Positions 36,960-49,187 of a DNA stretch of 64,000 bases are shown here, piece by piece. Within the stretch, counting starts at the first letter, position 1; the number at the start of each line of letters is the position of its first letter. The notes under the pieces were generated by a model. That model worked only from the letters and a program-made list of their open reading frames with translations, was not told the origin of the DNA and made no database searches. The position numbers and the translations under genes are program-made. Location of the stretch: the NCBI RefSeq assembly GCF_032854445.1, contig NC_088295.1:94975805-95039804 (forward strand), given 5' to 3'. Origin of the DNA: Liolophura sinensis. Its lineage: Eukaryota; Mollusca; Polyplacophora; Chitonida; Chitonidae.

Positions 36960-38885
36960 TATAAAGTGCAGTCAGTATTAGGCAAATAAAACCGCTGTAA
37001 TTTTCTGCACGGCATATTTATCCCACTGTCCGTGTAAAACAGCTGGAATTTTCTGCACGGTATATTTATCCCCCTGTCCGCGTAAAACAACTGGAATTTT
37101 CTGCACCGTATACTTCTCCCACTGTCAGCGTAAAACAGCTGTCATTTTCTGCAAAGCATAAGTATCCCTTTGTCAGTGTAAATCAGCTGGAATTGTCTGC
37201 ACGGTATATTTATCCCTTTGCCCGTGTACAACAGCTGTAATTTTCTGAACGGTATGTCTTTCTGACTGTCACTGTAAAACAGTTGAAATTTTCTGAACGG
37301 TATGTCTTTCTCACTGTCACTGTAAAACAGCTGTAATTTTCTGCACGGTATATTTATCCCTCTGTCCGTGTAAAACAGCTGTAATTTTCTGCACGGCATA
37401 TTTATCCCTCTGTCAGCGTAAAACAGCTGTAATTTTCTGCACCGTATATTTATCAATCTGTCAGTGTAAAACAGCTGGAATTTTCTGCAAGCTGTAATTT
37501 TCTGCACGGCATATTTGTCCCTGTGTCCGTGTAAAACATCTGTAATTTTCTGCACGGCATATTTATCCCGCTGTCCGCGTAAAACAGCTGTAATTTTCTG
37601 CACGGCATATTTGTCCCTGTGTCCGTGTAAAACAGCTGTAATTTTCTGCACAGTATATTTTTCCCACTGTCAGTGTAAAACATCTGTAATTTTCTGCAAA
37701 GCATTTTTATCACACTGTCAGTGTAAAACAGCTGGAATTTTCTGCAAAGCATTTTTATCACACTGTCCGTGTAAAACAGGTGGAATTTTCTGCACCGTAT
37801 ATTTATCCCACTGTCCGTGTAAAACAGCTGTATTTTTCTGCCAGGTATATTTACCCCTCTGTCAGTGTAAAACAGCTGTAATTTTCCTGCACAGTATATT
37901 TTCCCCACTGTCAATGTAAAATACCTTTAATTTTCTGCACGACATTTTTATCTTCCTGTCCGTGGAAAACAGCCGGAATTTTCCGCACCGTATATTTATC
38001 CAACTGTCTGTGTAAAACAGCTGTAATTTTCTGCACGGCATATTTTTCCCTCTGTCCGCGTAAAACAGCTGTAATTTTCGGCACCGCATATTTTTCCCAC
38101 TGTCAGTGTAAAACAGGTGGAATGTTCTGCACAGTATATTTATCCCACTGTCCGTGTAAAACAGCTGTAATTTGCGGGACCGCATATTTTTCCCACTGTC
38201 AGTGTAAAACAGGTGGAATGTTCTGCACAGTATATTTATCCCACTGTCCGTGTAAAACAGCTGTAATTTTCTGCACCGCATATTTTTCCCTCTGTCCGCG
38301 TAAAAGAGCTGAAATTTTCTGCACCGCATATTTTTCCCACTGTCAGTGTAAAACAGGTGGAATGTTCTGCACAGTATATTTATCCCACTGTCCATGTAAA
38401 ACAGCTGTAATTTTCTGCACGGCATATTTTTCCCACTGTCCATGTAAAACAGCTGTAATTTTCGGCACCGCATATTTTCCCCACTGTCAGTGTAAAACAG
38501 GTGGAATGTTCTGCACAGTATATTTATCCCACTGTCCATGTAAAACAGCTGTAATTTTCTGCACGGCATATTTTTCCCACTGTCCATGTAAAACAGCTGT
38601 AATTTTCGGCACCGCATATTTTCCCCACTGTCAGTGTAAAACAGGTGGAATGTTCTGCACAGTATATTTATCCCTCTGTCAGTGTAAAACAGCTGTAATT
38701 TTCTGCACCGCATATTTATCCCTCTGTTAGTGTAAAACAGCTGTAATTTTCTGCAACGTATATTTATCCCTTTGTTAGTGTAAAACAGCTGTAATTTTCC
38801 TGCACGGTATGTTTTTCCCTCTGTAAAACAGCTGTAATTTTGTGCACCGTATATTTATCCCTCTGTCCGTGCAAAGGAGCTGTAC
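36960..38885. repeat. 48-bp minisatellite, about 39 copies, partly higher-order
   Basis: Unit gtaaaacagctgtaattttc followed by tgcacggcatatttatcccactgtccgt. A variant with ggtggaatgttctgcacagt recurs at 38114, 38210, 38354, 38498 and 38642 (steps of 96 or 144 bp), so trimers are being amplified. Sixteen codons per unit give frames of up to 283 codons on the minus strand and 202 on the plus strand. None has start or exon context. Confidence 0.96.
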
Positions 38886-39049
38886 TAATATACACTATAA
38901 GCAATGTATACCGTACAAAAATCTGTCAATATAGGAAAGCTAAATCAATCAGATCAGATAAATCAGATGTACGTGTACTCAGGAAACAATAGCTGTAATG
39001 AGTGCAGAACACTTTTATACACAAGAAAGGAAAGAAATAGATGTACTGG

Positions 39050-41130
39050 CAGCCACAAACGGTATAGTGTATATGGTGTGTATATTTGGCAGTATACCCC
39101 AACATTCACAGACGATATAGGGTATAAAGTGTGTATATTTGGCAGCTCAACCCAACATTAACACACAATATAGGGAATATAGTGTGTAGATTTGGCAGAA
39201 TACTCCAACATTATCAGACGATATAGGGTATATAGTGTGTAGATTTGGCAGTTTAACCCAACATTAACAGACGATATAGGGTATATAGTGTGTAGATTTG
39301 GCAGTTCAACCCAACATAAACAGACGGTATAGGGTATATTTAGTGTGTAGATTTGGCAGTTCAACCCAACATTAACAAACGATATAGGGAATATAGTGTA
39401 TAGATTTGGCAGTTCAACCCAACATAAACAGACGATATAGGGTATATAGTGTGTAGATTTGGCAGTTCAACCCAACATTCACAGACGATATAGGGTATAT
39501 AGTGTGTAGATTTGGCAGTTCAACCCAACATTATCAGATGATATAGGGTATATAGTGTGTAGATTTGGCAGTTCAACCCAACATTATCAGATGATATAGG
39601 GTATATAGTGTGTAGATTTGGCAGTTCAACCCAACATTATCAGATGATATAGGGTATATAGTGTGTAGATTTGGCAGTTCAACCCAACATTATCAGACGA
39701 TATAGGGTATATAGTGTATAGATTTGGCAGTTCAACCCAACATAAACAGACGGTATTGGGTATATTTAGTGTGTAGATTTGGCGGTTCAACCCAACATTA
39801 TCAGACGATATAGGGCATATAGTGTGTAGATTTGGCAGTTCAACCCAACATTAACAGACGATATAGGGTATATAGTGTGTAGATTTGGCAGAATACTCCA
39901 ACATTATCAGACGATATAGGGTATATAGTGTGTAGATTTGGCAGTTTAACCCAACATTAACAGACGATATAGGGTATATAGTGTGTAGATTTGGCAGTTC
40001 AACCCAACATTATCAGACGATATAGGGTATATAGTGTGCAGATTTGGCAGTTCAACCCAACATTAACAGACGATATAGGGTATATAGTGTGCAGATTTGG
40101 CAGTTCAACCCAACATTAACAGACGATATAGGGTATATTTAGTGTGTAGATTTGGCGGTTCAACCCAACATTATCAGACGATATAGGGTATATAGTGTGT
40201 AGATTTGGCAGTTCAACCCAACATTAACAGACGATTTAGGGTATATAGTGTGTAGATTTGGCAGAATACTCCAACATTATCAGACGATATAGGGTATGTA
40301 ATGTGTAGATTTGGCAGTTTAACCCAACATTAACAGACGATATAGGGTATATTTAGTGTGTAGATTTGGCGGTTCAACCCAACATTAACAGACAATATAG
40401 GGTATATAGTGTGTAGATTTAGCAGTTCAACCCAACATTAACAGACGATATAGGGAATATAGTGTGTAGATTTGGCAGTTCAACCCAACATTCACAGACG
40501 ATATAGGGTATATAGTGTGTAGATTTGGCAGTTCAACCCAACATTAACAGACGATATAGGGTATATAGTGTGTAGATTTGGCAGTTCAGCCCAACATTAT
40601 CAGATGATATAGGGTATATAGTGTGTAGATTTGGCAGTTCAACCCAACATAAACAAACGGTATAGGGTATATAGTGTGTAGATTTGGCAGTTCAACCCAA
40701 CATTAACAGACGATATAGGGTATATAGTGTGTAGATTTGGCAGTTCAATCCAACATTAATAGACGATATAGGGTATATAGTGTGTAGATTTGGCAGTTCA
40801 ACCCAACATTATCAGATGATATAGGGTATATAGTGTGTAGATTTGGCAGTTTAACCCAACATTAACAGACGATACAGGGTATATAGTGTATAGATTTGGC
40901 AGTTCAACCCAATATTATCAGACGATATAGGGAATATAGTGTGTAGATTTGGCAGAATACTCCAACATTATCAGACGATATAGGGTATGTAGTGTGTAGA
41001 TTTAGCAGTTCAACCCAACATAAACAGACGATATAGGGTATATAGTGTGTAAATTTGACAGTATACTCCAACATTAAAAGACGATATAGTTTATAAAGTG
41101 TGTAAATTGGACAGTATACCCAAACATTAA
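39050..41130. repeat. 53-bp minisatellite, about 38 copies
   Basis: Unit tatagggtatatagtgtgta followed by gatttggcagttcaacccaacattaacagacga. Variants (aacccaacattatcaga, atttagtgtg, gaatactcca) recur in the same order, showing block amplification. The last copies (41050-41130) grade back into the aatttgacagtatac...aacattaaataaa unit of the 35-36 kb field. Confidence 0.96.
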
Positions 41131-41819
41131 ATAAATCATATATATTTATATACAAATAACAGCACACGTGTAAAATATTATGCTTATTAAATCAAGTAAA
41201 GTAGGATCACAAATATTTTAATTTAGGTGTTCTATATAGACTGAAAATGTGTAAGTTTCCTGAATGAAATAAAAACGTTTGTCAAGGGTTATATAAAATT
41301 AATTGCGTCCTTTGTAGAAAATATGAAGACTATAAATTCAATACTAGTGACCCTGTTTTATCGAAACGATGACGGATAACAGATTCTCAAAATGAAATGT
41401 ATTTCTAAGCAAAAATGAAGACTCACAAAATTCATTATGCCATTGTCAGTGTAAAATATAACATTGTGCGCTAATCTGACACCTTTTTAAAACACCTGCA
41501 TTACCCAAAAAGCTCCAGCCTTTGTAATATGTACTTTAAACCCCTGCATTACGCCCCAGTCCCCCCCCCCCCCGCGCCTGCAAAGCTTCTGTGGTTGTAA
41601 TATATACTGTAGACTATTCTAATCGTTGTGAAGCACATTTGCAGTTTATGACAATATTATAATATTGTCTACATAGAAAGAAGTAGAGACATATGGCTTT
41701 TAACATAAAATCCCCTATCTCAGGGCTATAAGGCAAACAAAAAATAACCAAAAAGAATAGAAAAAAGATAAACAACCCCCTTTATCAACACCTGTCCAGT
41801 GAGTGTATTCTTATAGCTG
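41131..41819. other. AT-rich non-coding, with a poly-C run
   Basis: A run of about 14 C lies near 41560-41574. No gene recognised. Confidence 0.5.
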
Positions 41820-41990
41820 TGTTTTAATATTTTACCCTTGATTTTACGGACTGCAGCATGGAAAATGTGATTTCCATGTTTTACCCTTGATTTTACGGAC
41901 TGGAGCATGGAAAATGTGATATTCCATGTTTTACCCTAATATTTTAGTGACTGAAACATGTGATATTCCATACTTTACTCCTGATTTTAT
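41820..41990. repeat. About 50-bp repeat, 3 degenerate copies
   Basis: Copies of ttttacccttgattttacgg plus actgcagcatggaaaatgtgat. The third copy is strongly diverged. Confidence 0.85.
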
Positions 41991-43020
41991 ACAGTGTCAA
42001 TGTTTTCCCTTCAAACAGTTAAGTGGAGAAGTGTCCAGGTCCAAGTACAGCACTGAAAACTCTCTGTAAATACGCTCTTCACAGTTTTATACAGCTTGTC
42101 TGGACAACAGGATTTCTTGTTTTTAGCTGACCTGTTAATTGCCGAATTCATCTAGATTATGGCCATGATGTAAGTCATCATAACATGCTTCATCATGATT
42201 TTTAACATGTTTTTCAATACATACGGTGACTTCAATAAATACAGCTACTATTTACAGTTTGTCTCCATGACAAAATGAAAGGCTGGATAATAGGCCTCCA
42301 AGATGATACCATTACATCTTTGCCACCTCGAGTGGTCTCTAATGGCCAAAATTTTCCGGTTCCTGACCAATTAATTGTTTGTAATTGTCACTGGAAAGAA
42401 ACTATGTTCTGTTCTTTTTGTTGTAATATTTGTGTCGGTCAGCTAGAATGCTGTCAGCTAAAAATTTTTAATAGTAAGTTTTAATGTTTTGAATAGTGAC
42501 TTAGACAATATAGAAGATTACATCATCATCTGCAGCCACATTTCACTCATGTTCTCTTTGAAATGAAAATCGTGATGACAATGGTGATGATGATGATGGC
42601 ATTTTGTATCTAGAAAGACAAATTTCCGCAGAAATCTGTCAAAATGGCTTCTATATATACTACAGTCTCTGCCATAAATGTACTGATGTGTGTTTCGTGG
42701 AAATTCGACCTGTCCAAAACTGAAGGCCCGCTTAAATCTGACTGATACGGAAAGATCAGATAGGATCGGCTTATTTTGGGGTGTGCACTGCCGCCTCACG
42801 GGTCAGCATGACATGCCTTACTCATGCCAGCTCGGCCTGACATGGGATTAGACAGCCTTACCACGACTGGGCTAAAAGGAAGAGATATTGTCACAAGCAT
42901 ATCACAGCGATGAATGGTCTAGTCCTCCAGGTCAGAAAACAGTTCGTGTAATTACAGATAATCTATATCTAAAACAAAACACATTTATCTGTAGTTTACC
43001 AAGTTATTCATTTGTCTGAT
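41991..43020. other. Non-coding, nothing recognised
   Basis: Unique sequence with a short GAT-rich tract near 42575. No gene recognised. Confidence 0.45.
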
Positions 43021-43310
43021 CACCAAATATTCGAGTCACAAAACATACCTGACTGTTGTGAACTATCTTAGTGATATTTATTTGTTTATTTATTTGATTG
43101 GTGTTTTACGCCGTACTCAAGAATATTTCACTTACATGACAGCGACCAGTATTATGGTGGGTGGAAACCGGGCACAGCTAGGGGGAAACCCACGACCATC
43201 CGCAGGCGGCTGCAGTCGTTCCCACGTACGGCGGGAGATGATAGTGATAAGTCATAACACAAAACACTCGTGTCGCAAAACACACCTGACTGTCGTCAAA
43301 GTCAAGTCAA
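43021..43310. repeat. Outlying copies of the 46-kb 62-bp repeat, split by a SINE
   Basis: Sequence on both sides of the SINE (gagtcacaaaacatacctgact before it; gataagtcataacacaaaac and acacacctgactgtcgtcaa after it) matches the unit of the 45815-46375 array. An isolated diverged pair of units was therefore interrupted by the insertion. Confidence 0.75.
43077..43241 (-). mobile_element. SINE family A with 8-bp target duplication
   Basis: Read on the minus strand, the body contains ggatggtcgtgggtttcccc and accataatactggtcgctgt, the box gaaatattcttgagtacggc and gtaaaacaccaatcaaataa, and an A-rich tail. It is flanked by tagtgata at 43069-43076 and 43242-43249, a direct duplication expected from target-primed insertion. 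The 5' head is truncated relative to the copy at 54.7 kb. Confidence 0.85.
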
Positions 43311-43709
43311 AGACTTAGTACTTTTATTTAACCGGGGTAACTCTTGCAGTACAGAAATGATTTCCAAAGAGGCTCTGGCGGCTATACATTTATCGATATT
43401 TACAATAATCTCTCCTGGTCAATATAAGGCTTTTAACCATTGCACCATGACGAGTATATCAATGAAGAACTATGTGTGTAATAAATATATTCATAGAAAT
43501 TGACAAAAAATTCAACAGGCAATAGGGAATACATAAATAAAAAATATTGACATCGTTTTCTACGAATAATGTTTTCTAAAAATATTCAAAGTGGATAAAT
43601 TTCTTAAATTAAGACATAGGTCGTTCCTCTAAATAAAACGATCGTTGACCAGCTTTCAAAACGACTTATGGAACATTTAAAAGCTTTCTGTCAGCTGTGG
43701 TCTTATTAT
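43311..43709. other. Non-coding, nothing recognised
   Basis: Unique AT-rich spacer. Confidence 0.4.
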
Positions 43710-44175
43710 ACATATTACTATCAGTATTACAATTCTGTGACAGGTAGCTAGGGGTGAAATTATACCCATTAACGTCAGTATTACAATTCTCTGACAGGTA
43801 GCTAGGGGTGAAATTATACCCATTAACGTCAGTATTACAATTCTGTGACAGGTAGCTAGGGGTGAAATTATACCCATTAACGTCAGTATTACAATTCTCT
43901 GACAGGTAGCTAGGGGTGAAATTATACCCATTAACGTCAGTATTACAATTCTCTGACAGGTAGCTAGGGGTGAAATTATACCCATTAACGTCAGTATTAC
44001 AATTCTCTGACAGGTAGCTAGGGGTGAAATTATACCCATTAACGTCAGTATTACAATTCTCTGACAGGTAGCTAGGGGTGAAATTATACCCATTAACGTC
44101 AGTATTACAATTCTCTGACAGGTAGCTAGGGGTGAAATTATACCCATTAACGTCAGTATTACAATTCTCTGACAG
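43710..44175. repeat. 54-bp minisatellite, about 9 copies
   Basis: Unit acaggtagctaggggtgaaa followed by ttatacccattaacgtcagt and attacaattctctg. The middle copies are identical. It shares its ends (gacaggtagctaggggt and aattctgtg) with the 30-bp array that follows, so it looks like that unit plus a 24-bp insert. Confidence 0.96.
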
Positions 44176-45605
44176 GTACTAAGGGCTAACACATATCCGT
44201 GACAGGTAGTTAGGGGTAAAATTATAGGGCAGGTAGTTAGGGCTAACACAAATCTGTCACATGTAGTTATGTCTAACACATTTCTGCGACAGGTAGTTAG
44301 GGCTAACACATTTCTGCGACAGGTAGTTAGGGCTAACACATTTCTGCGACAGGTAGCTAGGGGTAACACATTTCTGCGACAGGTAGCTAGGGGTAACACA
44401 TTTCTGCGACAGGTAGTTAGGGCTAACACATTTCTGCGACAGGTAGTTAGGGCTAACACATTTCTGCGACAGGTAGTTAGGGCTAACACATTTCTGCGAC
44501 AGGTAGTTAGGGCTAACACATTTCTGCGACAGGTAGTTAGGGCTAACACATTTCTGCAACAGGTAGTTAGGGCTAACACATTTCTGCGACAGGTAGTTAG
44601 GGCTAACACATTTCTGCGACAGGTAGCTAGGGGTAAAATTATACACATTAATATCAGTATTACAGTTCTGTGACAGGTAGTTAGGGCTAACAGAATTCTG
44701 TGACAGCCAGTCAGGGCTAACACAATTCTGTGACAGGTAGTTAGGGCTAACACATTTCTGTGACAGGTAGTTAGGGCTAACACATTTCTGTCACAGGTAG
44801 TTAGGGCTAACACAAATCTGTCACAGGTAGTTAGGGCTAACACAAATCTGTCACAGGTAGTTAGGGCTAACAGAATTCTGTGACAGCCAGTCAGGGCTAA
44901 CACAATTCTGTGACATGTTGTTAGGGCTAACACAATTCTGTGACATGTAGTTAGGTCTAATAGAAATCTATGACAAATTGTTAGGTGTATAATTACCCCA
45001 TTAACGTCAGTATTATAATTCTGTGACGGGTACTTAGGGCTAACACAATTCTGTGACATGTAGCTAGGGCTAACACAATTCTGTGACAGGTAGTTAGGGC
45101 TAAGACAATTCTGCGACAGGTAGTTAGGGTTAAGACAATTCTGTGACAGCTAGTTAGGGCTAAGACAATTCTGTAACATAGTTATGGCTAACACAATTCT
45201 GTGACATGTAGCTAGGGCTAACACAATTCTGTGACAAGTAGTCAGGGCTAACACATTTCTGTGACAGCTAGTTAGGGCTAAGACAATTCTGTAACATAGT
45301 TATGGCTAACACAATTCTGTGACATGTAGCTAGGGCTAACACAATTTTGCGACAGGTAGTTAGGGTTACACAATTATGTGACAGGTAGTTAGGGTTAAGA
45401 CAATTCTCTGACAGCTAGTTAGGGCTAACACATTTCTGTAACATAGTTATGGCTAACACAATTCTGTGACATGTAGCTAGGGCTAACACAATTCTGTGAC
45501 ATGTAGCTAGGGCTAACACAATTCTGTGACAGGTAGTTAGGATAACACAATTTTGCGACAGGTAGTTAGGGCTACACAATTATGTGACAGGTAGTTAGGG
45601 GTAAA
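44176..45605. repeat. 30-bp minisatellite, about 46 copies
   Basis: Unit acaggtagttagggctaaca plus catttctgcg, with many length variants toward the right end. Nearly every unit contains TTAGGG inside gttagggctaac. Single 54-bp-type units reappear near 44640 and 45000. The 10-codon period keeps several frames open (460 codons on the minus strand, 43677-45059), which is an artefact of the period. Confidence 0.96.
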
Positions 45606-45814
45606 ATTATTCATACATTTAAATATTAAATTTGCAGAATGAAAATAAAAGTTTTCTGTTCAAATACGCCATTTCAATTCATTAAAAACTAGAAAACTGG
45701 AACTATCACACGGTGCCCGAAGAATTACATTACCAGCTCTGTTTTGAAAATGGTATGATTTTTCTAAATGTCAACAATAAGTTAGATCACTCATCATTAG
45801 TGTCATAAAACAAT
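45606..45814. other. Short spacer, nothing recognised
   Basis: Unique AT-rich sequence. Confidence 0.4.
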
Positions 45815-46375
45815 GTCACGAAACACACGTGTGACTGTCGTGAACCATGGTAATGATAAGACAGATTGCCAAACATTCGTGTAACAAAACACGTGACTGT
45901 CGTGAACCATAGCAATGATAAGTCAGATCGCCAAACATTCGTGCAACAAAACATATGTGACTGTCGTGAACCATGGTAATGATAAGACAGATTGCCAAAC
46001 ATTCGTGTAACAAAACACATGTGACTGTCGTGAACCATGGTAATGGTAAGACAGATTGCCAAACATCCGTGTAACAAAACATATGTGACTGTCGTGAACC
46101 ATGGTAATGATAAGACAGATCGCCAAACATTCGTGTAACAAAACACACCTGACTGTCGTGAACCATGGTAATGATAAGACAGATTGCCAAACATTCGTGT
46201 AACAAAACACGTGACTGTCGTGAACCATGGTAATGATAAGATAGATTGCCAAACATTCGTGTAACAAAACACATGTGACTGTCGTGAACCATGGTAATGA
46301 TAAGATAGATTGCCAAACATTCGTGTAACAAAACACATGTGACTGTCGTGAACCATGGCAATGATAAGACAGATC
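45815..46375. repeat. About 62-bp minisatellite, 9 copies
   Basis: Unit gactgtcgtgaaccatggta followed by atgataagacagattgccaa and acattcgtgtaacaaaacacatgt, with small length changes at acacgt/acacatgt. Frames of 137-206 codons on the minus strand are repeat artefacts. Confidence 0.95.
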
Positions 46376-46552
46376 GTTCGTCGGGTGTTCACTTCATTTT
46401 TTGCCAAAATGTATCCACCACAACACCCACAGAGAAAACGCTTGCTGTGTAAATCTTCGTCTAGCTAATGGATCTCTTACAGAAAATAGATACATGTAGG
46501 TGTTCTGTGGCTTTTATGAAATAAAAGCCACCAAGACACGCAATGATTGAGA
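46376..46552. other. Short spacer, nothing recognised
   Basis: Contains ttttatgaaataaaagcca, otherwise featureless. Confidence 0.4.
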
Positions 46553-46795
46553 AACCATGCCACTGGAAAACCTTGCCCTTGCAAAAACCCTACCACTGGA
46601 AAACCCTGACCTTGGAAAACCTTGCCATTGGAAAACCATGCCATTGGAAAACAATGCCATTTGAAAATCATGCCCTTGGAAAGCCATGCCCTTAGAAAAC
46701 CCTGCAATTGGAAAAACCCAGCGATTGGAAAACCATACGCTTCGAAAACCCGGCCATTGCAAAACTATGTCACTGGAAAAAGTTTATCCTTTGAA
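46553..46795. repeat. 17- to 18-bp minisatellite, about 14 copies
   Basis: Unit ccattggaaaaccatg, with ccactgg/cccttgg variants. Confidence 0.92.
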
Positions 46796-47659
46796 AAAAA
46801 ATTCTACCCTGTCAAAAACTGCCTTTTAATTGGTGAAGGAGCAACATGTATCATAGAGTTGAGTTTTCTAGACAGAACAAAAGTTTGAGCAAGTGGCACT
46901 TCTCTGATAAATACACATATACTCATCTTTAACAAAAGACACAAAAACATGGTATTATTTTCATTTATTCCAGTAAAAACACAACAACCTTGAACAATAA
47001 TTCTGATAATTATAATAATAATACTGATTAATCTAACAAATATGAATATGTAAAATATAGATTCAAACCAAATACAGGATATAGATTCAAACCAAATACA
47101 GGATATAGATTCGAACCAAATACAGAAATCCTTTGGTTACGTAATAATTTCTATCATGGCTTAATAACATAACTACTCTTTGTTGTCAAGAGACATGTCC
47201 AAAAGCCACAGCAGTATGGATCACAGGCTAAATACATTTAACAACCTTGGACGGATTTGTCTTCGAAAATGACATCAGATTCTGTAAATAGATTAAAGGC
47301 AATATCCCGCCTTGTCACTGAAGGCATTCAAGTGGAGATTTCCTAAAATGAGGCCCATTCATAATTATAACTATTTTTCATATAAATGGTACATTATCGT
47401 AGTTTTTAAAAATATTACCTTGAATGTGTACAAAATCACATACAGTATACATCACATGGTGCTTATGTTGTTGTGCGCTATTAATGGCGTAAAACAAGCA
47501 TACATAACATAGCATACGCATCTTATTATCATGCACTGTGGATAGCATAAGGTACATCTCTCTCCACGGATGTGGCTACTATACTGCCGAAATGGCGTTA
47601 AGCCATAATCATACATCCAGTATATCCACACGATATAGGTATGTCGTCTTATAAAGTGT
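46796..47659. other. Non-coding, with a small 24-bp triplication
   Basis: Three copies of atagattcaaaccaaatacagg lie at about 47055-47125. The rest is unique AT-rich sequence without a supported gene. Confidence 0.5.
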
Positions 47660-48045
47660 ATCACGCATCATATATAGCATCACGCAGGGTACACACCACA
47701 CAGCGTGTATGCTGTCATGCACGATGCAAACCATCACGCAGGGTACACACCACACAGCGTGTATGCTGTCATGCACGATGCAAACCATCACGCAGGGTAC
47801 ACACCACACAGCGTGTATGCTGTCATGCACGATGCAAACCATCACGCAGGGTACACACCACACAGCGTGTATGCTGTCATGCACGATGCAAACCATCACG
47901 CAGGGTACACACCACACAGCGTGTAAGCTGTCATGCACGATGCAAACCATCACGCAGGGTACACACCACACGACGTGTATGCTGTCATGCACGATGCAAA
48001 CCATCACGCAGGGTACACACCACACAGCGTGTATGCTGCCAAGCA
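47660..48045. repeat. 54-bp minisatellite, 7 copies
   Basis: Unit gtacacaccacacagcgtgt followed by atgctgtcatgcacgatgcaaaccatcacgcagg. Copies are almost identical. The unit has no stop in most frames, so five overlapping open frames (65-174 codons) cover it on both strands. Confidence 0.97.
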
Positions 48046-49082
48046 CTATGTACAGACCCTATACACGACGAGAACAGGTCATCATATAATGTGGTCGGTT
48101 ACATACATCATCCCGCTGAGCTCACACTGAAACAAACTGTTCCTTTTTTCGATGTTTGGGTGTGAAATATCAAAATGTAATAACAAAGGTGACATTTACA
48201 TTTGAAATAACACTTCCATCAGTGAAGGAAATCCTGAAATTTCATCTATATGTAAATAATAAAGAAAACATTGCTTAAATTGTTCAAATAAACAAAATCA
48301 ACATATTGTCAAAACATAAATAACACATACAATAGTGCACATTGAAGGCTGAACACACTAAATATTTTTTTCGGCGTCAATACAACCATTTCCACCCCTC
48401 ACTCGAACAATAATTCAGGTATTTAATCTTGAATGAGCAATATCCTCGATCTTAACTGCGAATTGTATAGGGGTTTATATAAACTTGTCAACAATACAAG
48501 AGGTTTTTTTCACGGAGACGATGTACCTGCATGGGTTATGTATATATAACAATGTAGATGAGACAGCACCATAATAATACATATAATAACTGTGATCTGT
48601 CACGTCTGCAAATGTAAATCAAACATCACCGCCTGTTAAGTAATAAGGCTCTGTTATTAAGAAAAGCAGGTAAAATGTAACTATGACGACATGAAGACTT
48701 TTATAAATCAAACATCATTTTTTGAAAACGGTGTCATTTTCACCTATTCCACTCAACTTTTTATTAGCAAGCATAAAGCTATTAATGCATCTATGGACTT
48801 GTGCCGTTCTTCCATAGTGATATTCCACAGATCAAGACAAAAATAAAAAGCAAAATAAAAGACACGTTAAAGTAGACTGTCACAAGTACTGTTCACATTG
48901 TGTCACATTCACCAATTCAGCAGATGAGCAATTCAAGTTAAAAACAATCAGTACCAAAGCTTTCGTGAATCATACTTATACAGACAAATAATGAATAACT
49001 TCAGAACAGTGACATGGTTTTGACAAAAGACGTTAAACTTCCGATCACGACTGTTGAAAAGTGGCCGGTGTTGTGCTCATGC
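48046..49082 (-). other. 3' flank and UTR of the TMEM145-like gene
   Basis: AT-rich sequence beyond the stop codon. The nearest canonical AATAAA on the minus strand is at 48760-48765, which would give a 3' UTR of about 320 nt. No other gene is seen. Confidence 0.4.
48760..48765 (-). terminator. Candidate polyadenylation signal AATAAA
   Basis: Canonical hexamer on the minus strand (tttatt on plus), about 320 bp after the stop codon of the TMEM145-like gene. AT-rich sequence produces this by chance fairly often. Confidence 0.3.
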
Positions 49083-49187
49083 TCATGTGGCCCGGAAGAG
49101 ACTGTCGTAGCTGGGTGGGGCCTTGACGTTGACGACCTGGGGAGCCCTAGGAGGGGTTTCCAGAGGTGGTAGGCGTCGAGGGGGAAG
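49083..49187 (-). CDS. TMEM145: TMEM145-like exon 12: Pro-rich C-terminus and stop
   Basis: The acceptor tgtttgcccacag| opens 34 codons (residues 504-537), starting LPPRRLPPLETPPRAP and ending PPSYDSLFRAT then tga. PPSY fits the PPxY consensus for WW domains such as those of NEDD4-type ubiquitin ligases (family knowledge; binding not shown here). Confidence 0.9.
   Translation of the reverse strand, partial: LPPRRLPPLETPPRAPQVVNVKAPPSYDSLFRAT

Noticed and set aside
37862-38713. 283-codon Cys-rich repeat ORF (minus) as a venom or matrix-like protein
   Set aside because: The frame arises from the 48-bp unit. The opposite strand is open too (202 codons), and no signal peptide or exon structure is present.
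43677-45059. 460-codon minus-strand ORF
   Set aside because: It is a read-through of the 54/30-bp array. Other frames on both strands are equally open, and there is no start, signal or splice context.
44176-45605. Telomere or chromosome end
   Set aside because: TTAGGG is embedded in a 30-bp unit, not in pure hexamer repeats, and unique sequence and a gene continue to the right.
47641-48165. 174-codon repeat ORF
   Set aside because: Five overlapping frames on both strands share the same 54-bp array, so none is favoured.
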